DNA from: Tardiphaga sp. 709
GTDB taxonomy: Bacteria > Pseudomonadota > Alphaproteobacteria > Rhizobiales > Xanthobacteraceae
Reading direction: 5' to 3'
DNA: 64,000 nt
Assembly (NCBI RefSeq): GCF_032401055.1
Contig: NZ_CP135529.1
Location: forward strand, 496,001-560,000
Under the pieces are notes generated by a model that was not told the origin of the DNA, ran no database searches, and saw only the letters and a program-made list of their open reading frames with translations. The position numbers were made by a program, and so were the translations under genes. Shown here in pieces: positions 42,526 through 51,310 of the stretch; position 1 is the stretch's first letter; the number at the start of each line of letters is the position of its first letter.

Positions 42526-42838
42526 CTTCGCGGTCCCCAATCTGAGGCAAGCGCGTTTGCGCCCAATCGCTGTGAGGCTCTGACAGACCAACTTGAACAG
42601 CGTTGAACGTCATGGTGTGAGCGCAATTTCTGCAACCAACCAAGATCATATGGTAAACTTCGCCGGTTTCTGACAACGGATCGACTGCTAGTCGATGAAG
42701 TCCGACCAAATGTGGAGCGAGAGTCCAGTCGGAAGTCTTGCAAACGGGGCAAACAACAGGACTTTTCCAGCGCCCAGTCCACCATTTGGCGACCTTCGCA
42801 GTATCCTCGGCAGTCAATTTCCCATGCTGATCCGGCAT
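42515..42838 (-). CDS. Zinc-ribbon protein
   Basis: 107 aa from ATG 42838. Two Cys pairs (CPVC and CRNC, about 50 residues apart) form a probable zinc ribbon, with a conserved-looking WWTGRWKSPVVCPVC and LHRLAVDPLSETGEVYHMI between. Proteins of this pattern occur in rhizobial genomes as single-domain hypotheticals. Coupled to the downstream membrane protein. Confidence 0.6.
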   Translation of the reverse strand: MPDQHGKLTAEDTAKVAKWWTGRWKSPVVCPVCKTSDWTLAPHLVGLHRLAVDPLSETGEVYHMILVGCRNCAHTMTFNAVQVGLSEPHSDWAQTRLPQIGDREDGR

Positions 42839-42934
42839 CAATCCCCCGCACACTGTCAGTGCGAGCCGAACTATGAACACAAGTATCGCGAGAGTCTATC
42901 GTCGTTGATGGCGTATGGGTCGAAAGCTGCCCGC

Positions 42935-43276
42935 TCATGCATACCCCTGCGACTGATACTCAATCTTCCGATTAATGTTGCCCTCTTGCTTGTCGAGAGC
43001 CCGCGCCATCACCCTCGCCGTGGTTTGCGCAGTCTGCCCCTCGTAGATCTGTGCTGACTTTCCGAGCGACTTCCCATTGCGTTCCGTCAACGTCACCACG
43101 TCGCCGTTCACGGTGTAGAAATGCACCTCTACGGTGCCGGGATCGCCGTTCAAGCACGATCCGATTTGAACGAACACGGGATGCACTTCACGCTTGACGC
43201 GTGGCGCCCGTGGTTTCGGCGCAGGTTGCGGCAAAACCTCAGCCGGCGCGATTGCCTTCTGCCAGTCGTCAACCAA
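42935..43276 (-). CDS. Hypothetical protein of the satellite
   Basis: 113 aa from a TTG at 43276, four bases after the upstream stop; no ATG exists in the N-terminal half, and a longer frame would overlap the neighbour. Pro/Arg-rich start then a beta-rich core (GTVEVHFYTVNGDVVTLTER) and a helical end. Function unknown. Confidence 0.5.
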   Translation of the reverse strand: MVDDWQKAIAPAEVLPQPAPKPRAPRVKREVHPVFVQIGSCLNGDPGTVEVHFYTVNGDVVTLTERNGKSLGKSAQIYEGQTAQTTARVMARALDKQEGNINRKIEYQSQGYA

Positions 43277-43280
43277 CCCA

Positions 43281-43484
43281 CTACGCCACCTTTTCCTTGG
43301 CTGCGATTTCCAGGTACTGCGCACACTGGCACCGACCACCGCGCGCTGTCAGGATGTCACGGACGATCTGCAGCGGGACGCCCGGCCCCAGCAGCTTCAG
43401 TTCCTCAGCCGCCTTCTCGTCAATGAAGGCGTCGATCTCAGCGCGGATCGCGGCAATGCGGTCTTCAGTGCTTTGCGATTTCAT
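43281..43484 (-). CDS. Hypothetical protein of the satellite
   Basis: 67 aa. Helical, charged (TEDRIAAIRAEIDAFIDEK) with LGPGVPLQIVRDILTARGGRCQC, which has the look of a small DNA-binding helix followed by a Cys pair. It overlaps the upstream gene by 20 bases. Function unknown. Confidence 0.55.
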   Translation of the reverse strand: MKSQSTEDRIAAIRAEIDAFIDEKAAEELKLLGPGVPLQIVRDILTARGGRCQCAQYLEIAAKEKVA

Positions 43485-43998
43485 TGTTTATCTCCGCTTT
43501 CGGAATTGCTGCCCTGCTCTGGGCCCGCCGCAGCTCAGCGGTGACTTGTGCATCGCGCTTGATCAGATAGTCCTGCAGCTCGAACGGCAGCTCATAGAAT
43601 GCGCCCCATCGTTCCTTTGACCATGACCGCGGCGGCTTCACATCCGAGCGTGAATAGATGACCGTCGCGACCGGAGCGCCGGCAGTGGGATCGGACAACC
43701 CACGTGCACGATGCACCTGCGATATCGCCTTGGCCTGCTCCAGCATGTCGCCAGACTTGCTCATGAGGTACAGCGCGACGGCAGCCGGCCGCGCCGGCAA
43801 TGACGGCAGGCCGATGCCATCGCACCATGCAACGAAGTCGGCTGGCATCTCAACATCGGGCACAGGAGCCAGCGCAATGCCCGCACTCTCAAATTGGCGT
43901 TCCAGTTCAGCAGCGATAGCCCCGTTCAACGAAGCTTCACGCTCCAGCCGCTCGGCAAGGCGCGTACTGACCAGCGCGTCCATGACGGGGTTGCTCAA
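43465..43998 (-). CDS. Protein with integrase core-binding (SAM-like) domain but no catalytic domain
   Basis: 177 aa. The segment DFVAWCDGIGLPSLPARPAA, then VALYLMSK and HRARGLSDPT, resembles the N-terminal SAM-like core-binding domain of XerC-type recombinases. No R-H-R-H-Y catalytic residues follow; the rest is RSWSKERWGAFYELPFELQD and a Lys/Arg-rich tail. It might modulate recombination or packaging by binding DNA. The start overlaps nothing upstream except a 4-bp ATGA link. Confidence 0.55.
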   Translation of the reverse strand: MSNPVMDALVSTRLAERLEREASLNGAIAAELERQFESAGIALAPVPDVEMPADFVAWCDGIGLPSLPARPAAVALYLMSKSGDMLEQAKAISQVHRARGLSDPTAGAPVATVIYSRSDVKPPRSWSKERWGAFYELPFELQDYLIKRDAQVTAELRRAQSRAAIPKAEINNEIAKH

Positions 43999-44249
43999 CG
44001 GCCCACCTTGCGCAGATTGTGATGCACGTGATCCATGTCCCGCCGCAGTGCGACCAGCTTGGAGTAACGCCGCAGATTGGACGTGTCAGCGGTGCGCAGT
44101 TCGGAATCGAAAGCATCTAGTGCTTCTGCACGCTTTTCGAGACTGTAGAGATGAAAGCGCTCAACGACCTGCCCGTGATCAATACCTTCACCGGTCCAGT
44201 TCTTGGAAATGCTGTCGGCGCGTTCGAGGAAGTCCGGTGTGTCGGCCAT
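43995..44249 (-). CDS. Hypothetical protein of the satellite
   Basis: 84 aa, mostly alpha-helical, charged (DHGQVVERFHLYSLEKRAEALDAFDSEL). It starts 8 bases past the end of the scaffold-like gene and overlaps the next gene by four bases. No family recognised. Confidence 0.55.
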   Translation of the reverse strand: MADTPDFLERADSISKNWTGEGIDHGQVVERFHLYSLEKRAEALDAFDSELRTADTSNLRRYSKLVALRRDMDHVHHNLRKVGR

Positions 44250-44257
44250 GTTGTCTC

Positions 44258-45505
44258 CTATCGTGCAGATGCCCTGCGGGCACTCGTCAGTTGCGCTGCA
44301 ATCCTCGCCGCCTTCAGTCCAGAGGCGCCTTCCAGTTGCTTCTCAAGCTTCGCAATGCTGCCTTCGCTGGAAGATGCACGCGGGCCAGCGGTCGTTCCGG
44401 GTCGCTGCACTGGCGGCAGACTGCGCGAAGCAACGGCCTTTGGTGCGTCCTTGATCTCGCGGTAGCGCATCGCATCCAGCAAGACCTGCTGCCCGACTGC
44501 ACTGTGTATCGTGCGATCACGGGCAAGCCCGCGAATTTCGGCCGGCGTCAAACCCAGGCTCTGGAAATACGGCCCGACCTTTGCGCCATACTCCTTGACC
44601 ACGCGGCCATGATCATCGCCCAGGACCCGAGCCAGCTTTGCATCCTCGCTCGCCTTGAAGGACGAGAATTCCTGAGATTGAGCATGCTCACGCTGCTGCT
44701 GCTCCTGCTGCTTGGCCTGGTTGATCTGCTCGACGCGGCCCAGCACACCAATTGCGGCGTTGAAGGCTTTTGGGTCCACATCCTTCAGCATCATGAGGCC
44801 TTGCGCCAGTTGATCTGGCGGCAGCCCCTCTAGCTGTGGCGCGACCTGAAAGAATGTCGCCTGTGCAAACGAGTTGGCGGCTTCCAGTGCGGCGGAATAC
44901 GAGGTGCGCACTTGCTCCGCCTCACCAAGCTGCTGCTCAATGGCCTGCCGCACCTGGGGATGCTTCAGCGCACGCTCAACTTCCGGGTCGAGGTCGGAAT
45001 TCGCGCGCACCGCGTCTGCCGATGGCTCGGCTTCCGGCTTTGCTGCTTTGGCTTCCTTTGTCGGCACCTTCTCGCCGTCCTCGGGCACCTCAATGCCAAA
45101 GTGCTCCGCGGCCTTGGGGTCACCCTTCACGGCATCCTTGCGCATGGCATCGACTGCCGCGGCAAACTCAGTGGAGACGCTGTGCGAGGCATCCTTGATG
45201 TTCGCATTATGGAAGGCGGTCAGATCCCGTGCCGCGCGCTCGGACGTGACGGTTTCGTTCTCCGGCAATGCCTCGCCGTCCTTGATATACTTGACCTCAA
45301 CCAGATCATCGGGGCCGGCATAGCTCAGGAAGTCGGCGGCCTCGCGAGGCGTCTTGAATTCGATCCCGTCGAGAGGTTCAAAACTCCCCGGCTCATTCTC
45401 AGGCATCGACGTGAAGCCGTGCGACGCCTCCACACCTTCGCGCCCAAACTTCTCTTCGGTCGATGCCGTGAACTGGCCGGACTCTGCGTCGCGATTTTCG
45501 CTCAT
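44258..45505 (-). CDS. Phage scaffold-like or structural protein
   Basis: 415 aa. Acidic and helical with low-complexity Gln stretches (QAKQQEQQQREHAQSQ) and an Ala/Glu-rich centre, ending in coiled-coil-like SIAKLEKQLEGASGLKAARIAAQL. This composition resembles phage scaffolding or head-assembly proteins, but no capsid gene lies nearby. It is coupled to the fibre-like gene (3-base gap). It might redirect helper capsid assembly; this is inference. Confidence 0.5.
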   Translation of the reverse strand: MSENRDAESGQFTASTEEKFGREGVEASHGFTSMPENEPGSFEPLDGIEFKTPREAADFLSYAGPDDLVEVKYIKDGEALPENETVTSERAARDLTAFHNANIKDASHSVSTEFAAAVDAMRKDAVKGDPKAAEHFGIEVPEDGEKVPTKEAKAAKPEAEPSADAVRANSDLDPEVERALKHPQVRQAIEQQLGEAEQVRTSYSAALEAANSFAQATFFQVAPQLEGLPPDQLAQGLMMLKDVDPKAFNAAIGVLGRVEQINQAKQQEQQQREHAQSQEFSSFKASEDAKLARVLGDDHGRVVKEYGAKVGPYFQSLGLTPAEIRGLARDRTIHSAVGQQVLLDAMRYREIKDAPKAVASRSLPPVQRPGTTAGPRASSSEGSIAKLEKQLEGASGLKAARIAAQLTSARRASAR

Positions 45506-45508
45506 GGT

Positions 45509-47368
45509 TTAGCTGTCCCTGCCTCGTCGATCGATCCAGCCGTAGGTCGTGATGAAAATGCTTGTTGAGGCGCCCTGAGCCACGGCTTGAATCTGCGCCG
45601 ACGTGTTGGTGCGAACGTCAATCGTATTTGTGGTGACGCCGCTCGACGTGTTGGACGTTTGGTTCGTCGTCGGAGTATTGAATGTAATCGCGCCTTCATC
45701 GGGGGAAGCTATTAGAAACGAACTGGTCGTACCGTTAGTCCTGAGCCGAGAAGTAACCTTCACCCCCGTCGGCACGCGTAGCGTATACAGCTTGGGCGTC
45801 GTACCAAGCGTGCTATCGTTCACGTCGTTGACGAGAGACCCGACGCCCCAAAGGAACTCATCGCCAAACTGCGAAAAAAGTAGCCAATTGCCGCTGCCGT
45901 CCGTGCGCATTGAACCGATACGACGGAATACGGTGTAGTTCGTCGGAAGCGTCGGCGCCGTGGCGCTCAACGACGTCAGAATGTCAACAACGCCGGTATC
46001 CAGCCGCTTGATCTGATGGACATGATACCAGATGCTTGACGCGATCGAGCCCGTGTCCAGCGAGCCATTTCCAGATCCAACTGCCCACGCCGCATTCGTC
46101 TTGGTGTAAGCCGATCCCAGCGCCATGAGTGATGCGCCAGTCGAATCCACAGCCTTACCCCCGGCAATCCCGAATGACGCCGAACTGCCAGCCGTCGATA
46201 GGGTCAATCCGAACAGATAGCCATCGTTACCAAGCTGCAGGTTAGCGCGCGAAGTCGAAACGCTGGAAACATCCGAAAGGTTATTCGCCTTCAGCATATC
46301 GCCAGCACCAGCCGGCGTGGCCCATGTACCATCACCACGCCAGAATGTGGACGAAGTGGCAGACGTGCCGCTATTCAAGTTCGTGACAGGTAGGTTTCCC
46401 GTGACGCCTGTGGAAAGAGGAAGACCCGTGAGATTGGTAGCCGTGCCGCTCGCAGGCGTGCCCAATGCACCACCCACGAAATAGGCAGAGCCCGTACCTG
46501 CCTCGTCGGTTAACGCAGCACGGAGGTTTGCACTCGACGGCGTGGTCAGCCATGTCGCGATACCCGTTCCTAGGTTCGCAACACCCGTGGCAATGGGTAG
46601 ACCAGTAGCATTCGTGAGGGTGGCAGACGAAGGCGTGCCAAGCGCGCCGTTGAACAGGACAGGCGCACCAGCCGCTCCGGTATTGACCGCAAGTGCCGCG
46701 GCAATGCCAGTGCCGAGTCCTGACACGCCAGTTGCGATAGGCAGACCAGTGGTATTAGTCAGAATGCCTGATGCTGGAGTGCCCAATGCAGGAGTGGTGA
46801 AGGTCGGTGACGTCAAAGCGGCGCCCGACGCCCGAACTACCGCACCTGTGCCGCTATTCGCGGTGACAGCCACACCGCTGATGCTGAAGCTATTGCCTGT
46901 GCCGGCGGTGTCATAGGTCTTGTTCGTGAGCGTCGCACTCGCTGCCCACTTGGTAGCATCCGACGTGTTATCCACGTTCCCAAGGCCAACGTCGCCCTTC
47001 ACAATGCCAGTCGGGGTGGTGATGTTGGGAGAAGTGCCGAACACCAGTGGGCCGGTGCCCGACTCATCGGTCATTGCCGCGCGCAGGTTTGCTGAGCTGG
47101 CAGAGGCCAACCATGCCGCCATGTTTGCGGACAGGCCGCTCAATGAACTGGCAGGCACGTTCGTCAGCGTGTTTGTCGCGCCATCGATCGATTTGTTCGT
47201 CAGTGTGGCCACTGCCGCCCATTTCGTGGCGTCGCTGGTGTTATCGACCTGGTCCAGACCCTCGATAACGTGGTCAGCGTTCCACTCTGCCCCGTAAACC
47301 CGCGTAGGATCGTTGCGGGTAGGCTTGTTCGAGACAAAGCTGTGAACGATGCGAGCGTTGTTCGGCAT
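45509..47368 (-). CDS. Phage tail-fibre-like repeat protein
   Basis: 619 aa. Ser/Thr/Gly/Ala-rich beta-fibre text with internal repeats: [12 protein letters not shown] appears twice near the N-terminus, SSANLRAA twice, and the unit LGTP-x-S-x3[13 protein letters not shown] three times. The C-terminal 200 residues are non-repetitive ([19 protein letters not shown]) and are probably the receptor-binding or chaperone-like end. It starts one base inside the preceding stop (TAATG). Host-range alteration of a helper phage is a possible role. Confidence 0.75.
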   Translation of the reverse strand: MPNNARIVHSFVSNKPTRNDPTRVYGAEWNADHVIEGLDQVDNTSDATKWAAVATLTNKSIDGATNTLTNVPASSLSGLSANMAAWLASASSANLRAAMTDESGTGPLVFGTSPNITTPTGIVKGDVGLGNVDNTSDATKWAASATLTNKTYDTAGTGNSFSISGVAVTANSGTGAVVRASGAALTSPTFTTPALGTPASGILTNTTGLPIATGVSGLGTGIAAALAVNTGAAGAPVLFNGALGTPSSATLTNATGLPIATGVANLGTGIATWLTTPSSANLRAALTDEAGTGSAYFVGGALGTPASGTATNLTGLPLSTGVTGNLPVTNLNSGTSATSSTFWRGDGTWATPAGAGDMLKANNLSDVSSVSTSRANLQLGNDGYLFGLTLSTAGSSASFGIAGGKAVDSTGASLMALGSAYTKTNAAWAVGSGNGSLDTGSIASSIWYHVHQIKRLDTGVVDILTSLSATAPTLPTNYTVFRRIGSMRTDGSGNWLLFSQFGDEFLWGVGSLVNDVNDSTLGTTPKLYTLRVPTGVKVTSRLRTNGTTSSFLIASPDEGAITFNTPTTNQTSNTSSGVTTNTIDVRTNTSAQIQAVAQGASTSIFITTYGWIDRRGRDS

Positions 47369-47625
47369 TACCCAAACGCCTCTTCGTCAAACTCGCCATC
47401 GTCAAAAGAGCGGTCATCCTCTTCCGAAGGATCGACTGGCTCAGGGGCTGGCGCCGTCGTGGTCGTGGTCGTGGTGGGATCCGCACCGTCGGCCTGCAGC
47501 TTCTCGATGACCGCCGTGCGCATGTACTGCGCCGGCAGCATCGAGCGTCGATGCGCCACCTCAGCGATCAGGGTCTTGGCGCCGGCCGGCAGGCTGACAA
47601 CAGCAGTATCGGGAAAGCGGCTCAT
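47368..47625 (-). CDS. Small protein with acidic tail
   Basis: 85 aa from ATG 47625. The N-terminal half ([35 protein letters not shown]) looks like a ribbon-helix-helix DNA-binding fold. A Thr run and an acidic tail ([18 protein letters not shown]) follow. Its start overlaps the previous stop (TGATG). Confidence 0.6.
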   Translation of the reverse strand: MSRFPDTAVVSLPAGAKTLIAEVAHRRSMLPAQYMRTAVIEKLQADGADPTTTTTTTAPAPEPVDPSEEDDRSFDDGEFDEEAFG

Positions 47626-47762
47626 CACGCGGCCTTGCTCACCCGGTAGCCCAGCGTCTCCGCAAAGCGGATGGCGGCTACGATCTCGTCGAACGTCACG
47701 CGGCCGAGTGCCGAATGCTTCTGCAGAACGGCGATGAACTCGCCAAGGTCTTTGTCCGTCAT
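47625..47762 (-). CDS. 45-aa hypothetical protein, first gene of the structural-like operon
   Basis: 45 codons: begins MTDKDLGEFIAVLQKH and ends RFAETLGYRVSKAA. Its TGA overlaps the next gene's ATG. It follows a 162-base AT-rich gap that holds the GTGTGCACAC palindrome. The coupling and the promoter-like gap support a real gene despite the small size. Confidence 0.55.
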   Translation of the reverse strand: MTDKDLGEFIAVLQKHSALGRVTFDEIVAAIRFAETLGYRVSKAA

Positions 47763-47893
47763 GTCGATCTCCGCAAATCAGTTGCAGAGATTCTGACACA
47801 GGTTTTCTAATGCGATAACCCTAAATCACACTATAAACGTATAAATACACATATTTTCAATTACTTGCTTTGAGTGCGTTTAGTATGATCTCA

Positions 47894-47903
47894 GTGTGCA
47901 CAC
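47894..47903. promoter_or_regulatory. Palindrome GTGTGCACAC upstream of the 47.76-kb operon
   Basis: Perfect 10-bp palindrome in the gap 47763-47924, 132 bases upstream of the 45-codon gene. The same 10-mer recurs at 52931-52940 just before the integrase start, and its core GTGCACAC at 37352-37359 upstream of the HTH gene. The gap is AT-rich between about 47810 and 47880, and could hold the promoter. Confidence 0.55.
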
Positions 47904-47924
47904 ATTGGCTCAGGTTTGCTGGCG

Positions 47925-48782
47925 TTAGGCGGATGCCATATCCGCCCCGAGCGGGATGTCCACCTCTCGATAGCGCATGCGAAGGGCGCTCTCGCAAACG
48001 CCTAGAACTTCGTCGATCACCTCTTGAGGGTCGCGCTGATCTGCCCGCGGCACACAGTTCTTGATCACCTGCAGAAGCTTCGCCAGCACGATGGCGTCCA
48101 GGCCTTTTGGCAGTGGTCCAGGATCGAACTCCAACAGCTTAGGAGCCTCGCCCTGCTTTGCCTCTCCCTTGCCGTCTAGGCGGTCCTGAAGCTCCTGGAT
48201 GCGCGCTCGCAGCTTTTCTTCTGTGTTGAGCATATTGCCGTCGTCGTCCATCAGCGGCTTTACGCCAACAATGATGCGCTCGATCCGCTCAAATGGCGGC
48301 AACACGTTCAGACCGCGCGTCTTGCCGTCGATCGATTTCATCAGCCGGCCGACGGTTGGCCCCTGATCCAACTGATCCAGCGCCTGTTCATGGCTCAGGC
48401 CGGGCTTATTGCCGTCCAGAAGTAGCTTGTCGCCGTACTGGCGCGGAAACAGCTTGCTCACGATCCATTTCAGGCTGTCCACCTTCAGGCGATCTCGCTG
48501 GACCTTGGCGTGGTTCGCTACAGTCTTCTTGCCATCAATGACGATGTCGCCGGATTCGTTGAACGCGATCACCAGGATCTGCTCGACGTAGTAGTCGCAC
48601 ATGGCCTCTCTTGCGCGCGTGTAGTTGTCGCGGAACTCTGGCTGCCTCTCTAGCCACCTATAGACCGTGTTTCGATCTGGCATACCTGCTTCACGGCAAA
48701 TCTCAAGCAGACCTTTGCCAGCTATCATCTGCTCACAGATCAAATCCGCCTTTTTCTTTGAATATTCCGATGGTCGCGCCAT
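47925..48782 (-). CDS. Terminase small subunit-like protein
   Basis: 285 aa. The first 110 residues match the phage small-terminase pattern: ARPSEYSKKKADLICEQM, GLLEICREAGMPDRNTVYRW helix-turn-helix, then YTRAREAMCDYY and RDRLKVDSLKWIVSKLFPRQYGDK. The C-terminal 170 residues are an unusual extension (helical, with VLAKLLQVIKNCVP). No large terminase is adjacent. In satellites such a TerS redirects a helper's packaging motor to the satellite DNA. Confidence 0.78.
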   Translation of the reverse strand: MARPSEYSKKKADLICEQMIAGKGLLEICREAGMPDRNTVYRWLERQPEFRDNYTRAREAMCDYYVEQILVIAFNESGDIVIDGKKTVANHAKVQRDRLKVDSLKWIVSKLFPRQYGDKLLLDGNKPGLSHEQALDQLDQGPTVGRLMKSIDGKTRGLNVLPPFERIERIIVGVKPLMDDDGNMLNTEEKLRARIQELQDRLDGKGEAKQGEAPKLLEFDPGPLPKGLDAIVLAKLLQVIKNCVPRADQRDPQEVIDEVLGVCESALRMRYREVDIPLGADMASA

Positions 48783-48792
48783 TGGTCTCTCT

Positions 48793-48892
48793 GGTTACGG
48801 GTTACGTTACGGTTACGTTACGGGTTACGGAATTCAGGGTCTGATGGTTACGTTACGTTACGTCCCCCTATAAGGGACGTAACTCCGTAACC
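48793..48892. repeat. Iteron-like repeat cluster with hairpin, candidate replication origin
   Basis: The pentamer GTTAC occurs nine times on the plus strand (48794, 48801, 48806, 48812, 48817, 48824, 48847, 48852, 48857) and twice inverted as GTAAC (48879, 48887). A 10-bp perfect hairpin (GTTACGTCCC at 48857-48866, GGGACGTAAC at 48874-48883, 7-base loop CCTATAA) lies at its end. It sits between the RepA-type ATPase and the small terminase, where satellites usually have their origin. Confidence 0.72.
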
Positions 48893-48903
48893 GACCGAGC
48901 CCT

Positions 48904-50016
48904 TCAATCATGGTTCACCGTCCATCGCTCACCGAGCTGGCGGATCATGCCTTTGCCCTTGAGCGCTTGCTTGATGTCGTGGAGCGTGGCTTTGCGCTTG
49001 GTGCCGATATCGAGCGCGCGGGCCTTCTCGTTCCAGTCCTCGGTGGAGAGGCCGATGGCGCCGGCATCGTGGAGAATGCCAAACATGGTTCGTTCGTTGG
49101 CAGTCAGCCTGTCCTTGGCTTTCGTCGCAACTTGCGATGATTGCTCTGCCGGTTCCACGATGTTGACCGTGATAGGGTCGCCGTCGTCGTCGGTGCCGAA
49201 TTCGAACAATCTGGACTTGAAGCTGAATACCGGGCCTTCGGCCATATCGTTGGCCTTCACCACCGTGGCGGTCTTCACGTCGTCGCCGGCAATGGTCACA
49301 AGCATGTCCACGTCCCCGTAGAGCGCATTGGAACCTCTGGCGCCGCGTTCCACGTCCTTGCCGGTATGTCCTACCAGCGCGACGTGTGGCGCAGCCCCTA
49401 TCTTTCCCAGAGCGTCCTTGATGCGTTGAATGTTGGTGAAGACGCGGCCCTGATCCTTGGCCTTATCTTCGTCACCACCACCGGCAGCAATCAGCTTGGC
49501 GAAAGTGTCGAAGATCACCAGCCCGGTTACATGACCCATCACGTATTCGCTGTTCTTGATAGTCTGCAGAACCTTGTTGACGCTGGCCGGGTCCATCAGA
49601 TCGAGCGTGCCGGGAACAACCGTGATGCTCGGCATGTCTTCCGGCAGGCGTCCCCCGTTGGCCTTTGACCATTCACCGACATGAGCGCGAAGACGGCGGC
49701 GTACCAGATCGGCCCGCTCCAGTGCGAAGTAGACCACATTCCAGATACTCTTGTGCTTGAACCCGTGCCAGTCGTCTCCCCAGGCCGTGCATATAGCCAG
49801 CTCAGCCATCAGCGCAGACTTGAGACCGCCGGGCGGCGCCACCCATGCCGACGTTTCACCTCGGGCAATGATGCCCTTCATGATCCACGGCTTGGGCGTG
49901 ATGACAGTATCGCGCGCCAACTCGTCCAGCGTTTCGAATGGCATTCCGGGGCCATATCGATCGCGCCGGATGGCGATAGCGTCAAGCTGGTCGTTATTCA
50001 TGGATTGTACGTTCAT
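48904..50016 (-). CDS. RepA-type AAA helicase (AAA_25)
   Basis: 370 aa. Walker A in WVAPPGGLKSALMAELA, Walker B in GLVIFDTFAKLI, a sensor-like HVALVGHTGKD followed by ERGARGSNALYGDVD. This is the hexameric RepA/DnaB-like ATPase fold of many phage and satellite replication genes. A winged-helix-like C-terminus (STEDWNEKARALDIGTKRK) may bind the iterons next door. No primase domain. Overlaps the upstream gene by four bases. Confidence 0.82.
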   Translation of the reverse strand: MNVQSMNNDQLDAIAIRRDRYGPGMPFETLDELARDTVITPKPWIMKGIIARGETSAWVAPPGGLKSALMAELAICTAWGDDWHGFKHKSIWNVVYFALERADLVRRRLRAHVGEWSKANGGRLPEDMPSITVVPGTLDLMDPASVNKVLQTIKNSEYVMGHVTGLVIFDTFAKLIAAGGGDEDKAKDQGRVFTNIQRIKDALGKIGAAPHVALVGHTGKDVERGARGSNALYGDVDMLVTIAGDDVKTATVVKANDMAEGPVFSFKSRLFEFGTDDDGDPITVNIVEPAEQSSQVATKAKDRLTANERTMFGILHDAGAIGLSTEDWNEKARALDIGTKRKATLHDIKQALKGKGMIRQLGERWTVNHD

Positions 50017-50282
50017 GCGTCACCTCGCAATGCTGCGCAGATGATCCGCTGAATGAGGCCGGGGCCTTCGCACCTAACCAACCCGTTAGCTGTGGCCAGA
50101 TCCTCTAGGAAATCCACAATGCAACGACGGCGAGCCGGGTCGTCATAGATGATGCTGGCCATCCGAAAGGCTTCATCCTCGAACGCCCATAGCCGGGCAT
50201 TGGCGACATTGCTTCGCGCCAAACGCATGGCGCTCGTGATATCTTCATACTCAACGCGGTGCTCTGCGGCTGCCGTGCTCAA
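50013..50282 (-). CDS. Hypothetical protein of the replication operon
   Basis: 89 aa, helical, soluble (MSTAAAEHRVEYEDITSAMRL, then FLEDLATANGLVRCEGPG). Coupled at both ends by 4-bp overlaps with the DUF1064 gene upstream and the ATPase downstream. No family recognised; it may be a helicase loader or accessory factor. Confidence 0.6.
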   Translation of the reverse strand: MSTAAAEHRVEYEDITSAMRLARSNVANARLWAFEDEAFRMASIIYDDPARRRCIVDFLEDLATANGLVRCEGPGLIQRIICAALRGDA

Positions 50283-50620
50283 AATTCTTCCACCTCCCAG
50301 CCGCCACCATGCTTTTTGGCCTTCACCTTCACCGCAATGAAGCGGAACGGATAGATCGACGCCGCAACCTTGATTTTCACGCGTGCATCGTCCTGCCAGA
50401 AGCCTTTCACTTCATGGGATTCCAGGTATCCGTCCGATGTCAGAACGATGAAGTCGGGCGAATAAAACGTGTTGTCGGCAAGCCGTAGCTTCATCGGTTC
50501 AAACTTGAACCACTGGATGTCGCCGGCCATGCGGCGCTGATCCAAATGTTCGGCATATGCTTGCTCGGTTTTGTTCATCTCGCCGGTCTGCAGCCGGCCA
50601 AGCGCGTAGAATGCCTTCAT
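50279..50620 (-). CDS. DUF1064-family phage protein (nuclease-like)
   Basis: 113 aa. The PD-(D/E)xK-like layout is visible: NKTEQAYAEHLD, then FYSPDFIVLTSDGYLESHEVKGFWQDDARVKIKVAA, where the Asp and E-V-K align with restriction-fold catalytic residues. DUF1064 proteins are phage-encoded and thought to be Holliday-junction resolvase-like. The start overlaps the upstream gene by four bases. Confidence 0.75.
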   Translation of the reverse strand: MKAFYALGRLQTGEMNKTEQAYAEHLDQRRMAGDIQWFKFEPMKLRLADNTFYSPDFIVLTSDGYLESHEVKGFWQDDARVKIKVAASIYPFRFIAVKVKAKKHGGGWEVEEF

Positions 50621-50832
50621 TCGGCACCGCCTTGCAGGCCACCCAGTAGTCCAGCAACCGGCGGGACAAGCGCTCTGCGACGTTCGACCTCGTCGCAGCC
50701 CTTGCGGCGCGCCATCTCGAACGAGACGACGATTTCACTTAGCTCGGCAGTGGTGAGGTTGAAGAACGATCCGGTCGAGCCGCAGGCCCAATCGATGATT
50801 TTCTCAATCTGGCTTTCAAGGTTTTGCTTCAT
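50617..50832 (-). CDS. Hypothetical protein of the replication operon
   Basis: 71 aa. Helical with IEKIIDWACGSTGSFFNL, and a Gly-rich end (LLGGLQGGAE). Four-base overlaps with both neighbours. No family recognised. Confidence 0.55.
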   Translation of the reverse strand: MKQNLESQIEKIIDWACGSTGSFFNLTTAELSEIVVSFEMARRKGCDEVERRRALVPPVAGLLGGLQGGAE

Positions 50833-51026
50833 GACGCCACCTCGCCAAAAACGAGAGGCGCCAGGATCGAAGCCATGGCCGTACTTACGGGACAGCGGCT
50901 TGCCAATCGTGATGTTTGCAAACGTCGAGCGATATCGCTAGAATCCGCTTCGTTCCGTGCCAACAGAACTACATTCGGAATCGGGCTGCCTTCGCCGGGG
51001 CGGCCCTTTTCTTTGATCAGGGTCAT
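50829..51026 (-). CDS. Hypothetical protein of the replication operon
   Basis: 65 aa. Opens TLIKEKGRPGEGSPIPNVV; basic, with Ser-rich tail. It starts 4 bases after the AlpA-like gene and overlaps the next gene by four bases. No family recognised; weak composition, so confidence is moderate. Confidence 0.45.
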   Translation of the reverse strand: MTLIKEKGRPGEGSPIPNVVLLARNEADSSDIARRLQTSRLASRCPVSTAMASILAPLVFGEVAS

Positions 51027-51030
51027 GCGC

Positions 51031-51225
51031 TTATGCCACCTCTTGCGAAGTGGACTTGCGAAGCCCGCCGTTGATGAAAGCTTCGATGTCCTCGGGACGA
51101 TAAGCTACGCGGCGTCCCAATCGGACGAACTGCGGCCCCATACCTTTAACTCGCCAACCGTCTAAGGTTGCCTTGGCTACTCCCAAGGTCTGTGCGGTCT
51201 CTTCAACTGATTTAAGTGCGGTCAT
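51031..51225 (-). CDS. AlpA/excisionase-family regulator
   Basis: 64 aa from ATG 51225. A winged-helix MerR-like (HTH_17) domain: SVEETAQTLGVAKATLDGWRV, then GPQFVRLGRRVAYRPEDIEAFI. AlpA activates satellite induction genes or acts as excisionase. It is placed between the integrase and the replication genes, the usual order in PICI-like elements. Confidence 0.8.
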   Translation of the reverse strand: MTALKSVEETAQTLGVAKATLDGWRVKGMGPQFVRLGRRVAYRPEDIEAFINGGLRKSTSQEVA

Positions 51226-51310
51226 GATCACCACCGTTTGTTGCGATGGTGGGATCATTGTTTGAGATCGCTACGCCGTTGGAGGGTGGTTTACTCGCGG
51301 AGAAAATCTC

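Noticed and set aside
46400-47350. Repeated nucleotide units in the fibre gene considered as a CRISPR or minisatellite
   Set aside because: The repeats are in frame, imperfect and code for the fibre motif; no regular spacers.
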